A stretch of 62,486 bases of DNA, from NCBI RefSeq assembly GCF_025567415.1, contig NZ_JAOQJV010000013.1, positions 1 to 62,486 of the forward strand, read 5' to 3'. Under the pieces are notes generated by a model. It saw only the letters and a list, made by a program, of their open reading frames with translations, did no database searches and was not told the DNA's origin. The translations under genes and the position numbers were made by a program. The stretch comes from Claveliimonas ammoniilytica. Lineage in GTDB: Bacteria > Bacillota > Clostridia > Lachnospirales > Lachnospiraceae. Shown in pieces: positions 60,749 to 62,486 of this stretch (position 1 is the stretch's first letter; each line of letters opens with the position of its first letter).

Positions 60749-62371
60749 ATGAAGAGTTTATTAATCCTTGGAGCCGGCGGCTTTGGTCATATGATCAAGG
60801 AGACTGCACAGGTACTGGGATACGAAGAGATAGTATTTCTGGATGATATGGTAAAGGAAGACGATGTGATCGGCATGTGCTGTGACTATGTGATTAAGCA
60901 CGAGGACTATCCGGTTGCGGTTGCTGCATTTGGCAATAACAAGACGCGTCTGTTCTGGACGGATAAATTGTTGGAAGAGGGATATGAAGTTCCTGCGATT
61001 GTGCATCCGTCCGCAGTGGTAAGTCCAAGTGTGACTCTGGAGCCAGGCTGTTTTATCATGCAGAGATCGGTAGTGAATACGAATACAAAGATTGAACGCG
61101 CGGCACTGGTGAACAGCGGCGCGGTTGTAGATCATAATTCCGTTGTATGTGCGGGCGCGCATGTCGGACTTGGCAGTGTGGTCAAAGCAAATTGTACGAT
61201 TGAATCCGGACGCAAAGTAGAAGCAGGAGAGGTCATCTTCTCTACAAGAAGAAAGATCGAAGGTGTGGACAGCCGGAGTCTGGAAGATGCAGTGTATGCA
61301 TTTGGCTTTGGACCACTGTGCAGCTATGTGAAGCCATTTGGAGAAGGACATATCAATGAGACATATGCGGTGTATATGCCGGATCAGAATGGCAACGATG
61401 TGCCGTTATACGTGCTTCAGCGTATTAATGTAAATGTATTTAAGAATCCGGATCAGGTTATGGACAATATCTTTGGCGTAACCGAATATCTGCGTAATAT
61501 CATCCGTCAGGAAGGCGGAGATCTGGATCGCGAGGCATTGTCTTACATTAAGACCAAATCCGGCGAGACCTACTTTGAGGATGATAACGGACAGCCGTGG
61601 CGATGCCTGCATTATGTGGCGAATTCCATTTGCCATCAGCAGGTGGAGAGACCGGAGCAGTTCTATCAGTCAGCATTAAGCTTCGGACATTTTCTGAAGC
61701 AGTTGGGTGATTATCCGGCAGAGAGTCTGTATGAGACCATTCCACAGTTCCACGATACGGTAAAACGTCTCAGAGATTTTAAGGATGCACAGCGCAAAGA
61801 TGTGAAGAACAGAGCGCGCAAGTGTAAGCCGGAGATTGAATTTGTGCTTTCACGTGAAGACGACTGCGGCGTACTGATGAAGCAGCTGGAGGAAGGAAAG
61901 CTTCCGCTTCGTGTAACGCATAACGATACCAAGCTGAATAATATTCTGTTTGATGCAGATACAGATGAAGGATTATGCATTATTGACCTGGATACGATCA
62001 TGCCGGGACTTGCAGCTAATGATTTTGGTGATTCCATTCGATTCGGTGCGTCTACGGCGGAAGAGGATGAGCCGGATCTGGATAAAGTACATTTTGATAT
62101 CAATCTTTACGATATTTATACCAAGGGATATCTGGAGATGGCAAAGGATGTATTGACACCGGCTGAGATCGCGAGTCTTCCATGGGGCGCCAGACTTATG
62201 ACGCTGGAGTGCGGTATGCGTTTCCTGGCAGATTATCTGCAGGGAGATGTATATTTTAAAACAGCTTATCCGGAGCACAACCTGGTACGTGCGAGAACGC
62301 AGTTCCGACTGGTGAAAGAGATGGAAGAACAGTTTGATCAGATGAACGAGATATTGAAAAAATATATTTAA
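60749..62371 (+). CDS. Fused NeuD/PglD-like acyltransferase and NahK-like sugar kinase
   Basis: 540 residues. Residues 1-about 200 resemble the NeuD/PglD acetyltransferase type: SLLILGAGGFGHMIKETAQ, then hexapeptide repeats (VVSPSVTLEPGCFIMQRSVVNTNTKI). From about 205 it becomes an aminoglycoside-phosphotransferase-fold kinase of the N-acetylhexosamine-1-kinase type: FGEGHINETYAVYMP, LQRINVNVFKNPDQVMDNI, RVTHNDTKLNNILFD (catalytic loop near residue 390-400) and IIDLDTIMPG with DFGDSIR for the metal site. The two domains are normally separate. It likely phosphorylates N-acetylhexosamine and acetylates or processes a sugar in the same route. Frame is continuous. Starts 11 bases after carB with GAGCAAG as a weak site. 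Confidence 0.82.
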   Translation: MKSLLILGAGGFGHMIKETAQVLGYEEIVFLDDMVKEDDVIGMCCDYVIKHEDYPVAVAAFGNNKTRLFWTDKLLEEGYEVPAIVHPSAVVSPSVTLEPGCFIMQRSVVNTNTKIERAALVNSGAVVDHNSVVCAGAHVGLGSVVKANCTIESGRKVEAGEVIFSTRRKIEGVDSRSLEDAVYAFGFGPLCSYVKPFGEGHINETYAVYMPDQNGNDVPLYVLQRINVNVFKNPDQVMDNIFGVTEYLRNIIRQEGGDLDREALSYIKTKSGETYFEDDNGQPWRCLHYVANSICHQQVERPEQFYQSALSFGHFLKQLGDYPAESLYETIPQFHDTVKRLRDFKDAQRKDVKNRARKCKPEIEFVLSREDDCGVLMKQLEEGKLPLRVTHNDTKLNNILFDADTDEGLCIIDLDTIMPGLAANDFGDSIRFGASTAEEDEPDLDKVHFDINLYDIYTKGYLEMAKDVLTPAEIASLPWGARLMTLECGMRFLADYLQGDVYFKTAYPEHNLVRARTQFRLVKEMEEQFDQMNEILKKYI

Positions 62372-62440
62372 TACAGGAAGGCTCTCAGTGTTTGAACTGC
62401 TTCCCGTCAAGTAGACAATCAAAAAAATAAAAACTATTTC

Positions 62441-62475
62441 TGCCACCAGATACGAGAAACTGGTGGCAGTTTTTA
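62441..62475 (+). terminator. Terminator at the right end
   Basis: CTGCCACCAG and CTGGTGGCAG around ATACGAGAAA, followed by TTTTT. The bases from 62372 to 62440 hold no gene. Confidence 0.85.
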
Positions 62476-62486
62476 TGCCGCCAACA

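Noticed and set aside
1..62486. CRISPR array, prophage or insertion sequence
   Set aside because: No regularly spaced repeats, no transposase or integrase, and no phage structural genes were seen on either strand.

Overview
The window looks like a chromosomal segment of a gut Firmicute of the Lachnospiraceae type (the Dorea / Clostridium scindens neighbourhood). This rests on moderate GC, strong AGGAGG ribosome binding sites, short intergenic gaps, a DUF951-rpsF-ssb-rpsR block, glgC/glgD as a pair, a PucR-type regulator, sortase B, DUF5685 and an Rpn-type protein. No rRNA, CRISPR array, prophage or insertion sequence was seen. One tRNA (Cys, anticodon GCA) is present.

Layout. 1-9.8 kb: end of an anion permease, a GH2 glycosidase, an ECF sigma/anti-sigma pair, an Rpn-like protein, a nitroreductase, coaBC, a PucR-type regulator with a LUD protein, and a PfkB sugar kinase. 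9.87-9.94 kb: tRNA-Cys. 10.0-22.6 kb: a bile-acid-inducible (bai)-like catabolic cluster. It is split into four transcription units: SDR (BaiA type) - acyl-CoA ligase (BaiB type) - MFS permease - class III CoA transferase (BaiF type) on the minus strand; an AraC-type regulator with two HTH modules plus a cupin-only regulator-like protein (minus); a BaiH-type flavoenzyme (minus); and a BaiCD-type flavoenzyme with a BaiE-type dehydratase (plus). All six core enzyme families of bile-acid 7-dehydroxylation are present, but the order differs from the classical single operon, the transporter is of another MFS family, and the BaiE-like protein carries a lysine-rich tail. A short ATTTTTTGT-containing element lies upstream of all four units.

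22.6-31.5 kb: a nine-gene, tightly coupled operon with four sugar-transfer-type ATP-grasp proteins, a TupA-type ATP-grasp protein, a polysaccharide pyruvyl transferase, two GT2 glycosyltransferases and an octopine/nopaline-type dehydrogenase. I infer that it builds a glycan or teichuronic-acid-like polymer decorated with amino acids or opines. This and the bai-like cluster are the most interesting parts of the window.

31.6-51.4 kb: a Fic protein with a C-terminal inhibitory-type motif, a DnaJ / DUF5685 / zinc-ribbon trio, cysteine desulfidase (CyuA-like), sortase B, the rpsF-ssb-rpsR operon, argD, a sugar-nucleotidyltransferase with galE, the mannitol locus (mtlR divergent from mtlA-mtlD), purC, a cysteine-cluster protein and glycogen glgC-glgD. 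51.4-62.5 kb: a nucleotide-sugar dehydrogenase (ugd type), a TIR-domain protein paired with a Sel1-repeat protein (possible NAD-related defence or signalling), a FliB-like methylase, carB without carA beside it, and a fusion of a NeuD/PglD-like acyltransferase with a NahK-like sugar kinase.

Most product calls come from motif recognition and memory of family members, without alignment. Function of the two main clusters is inference.
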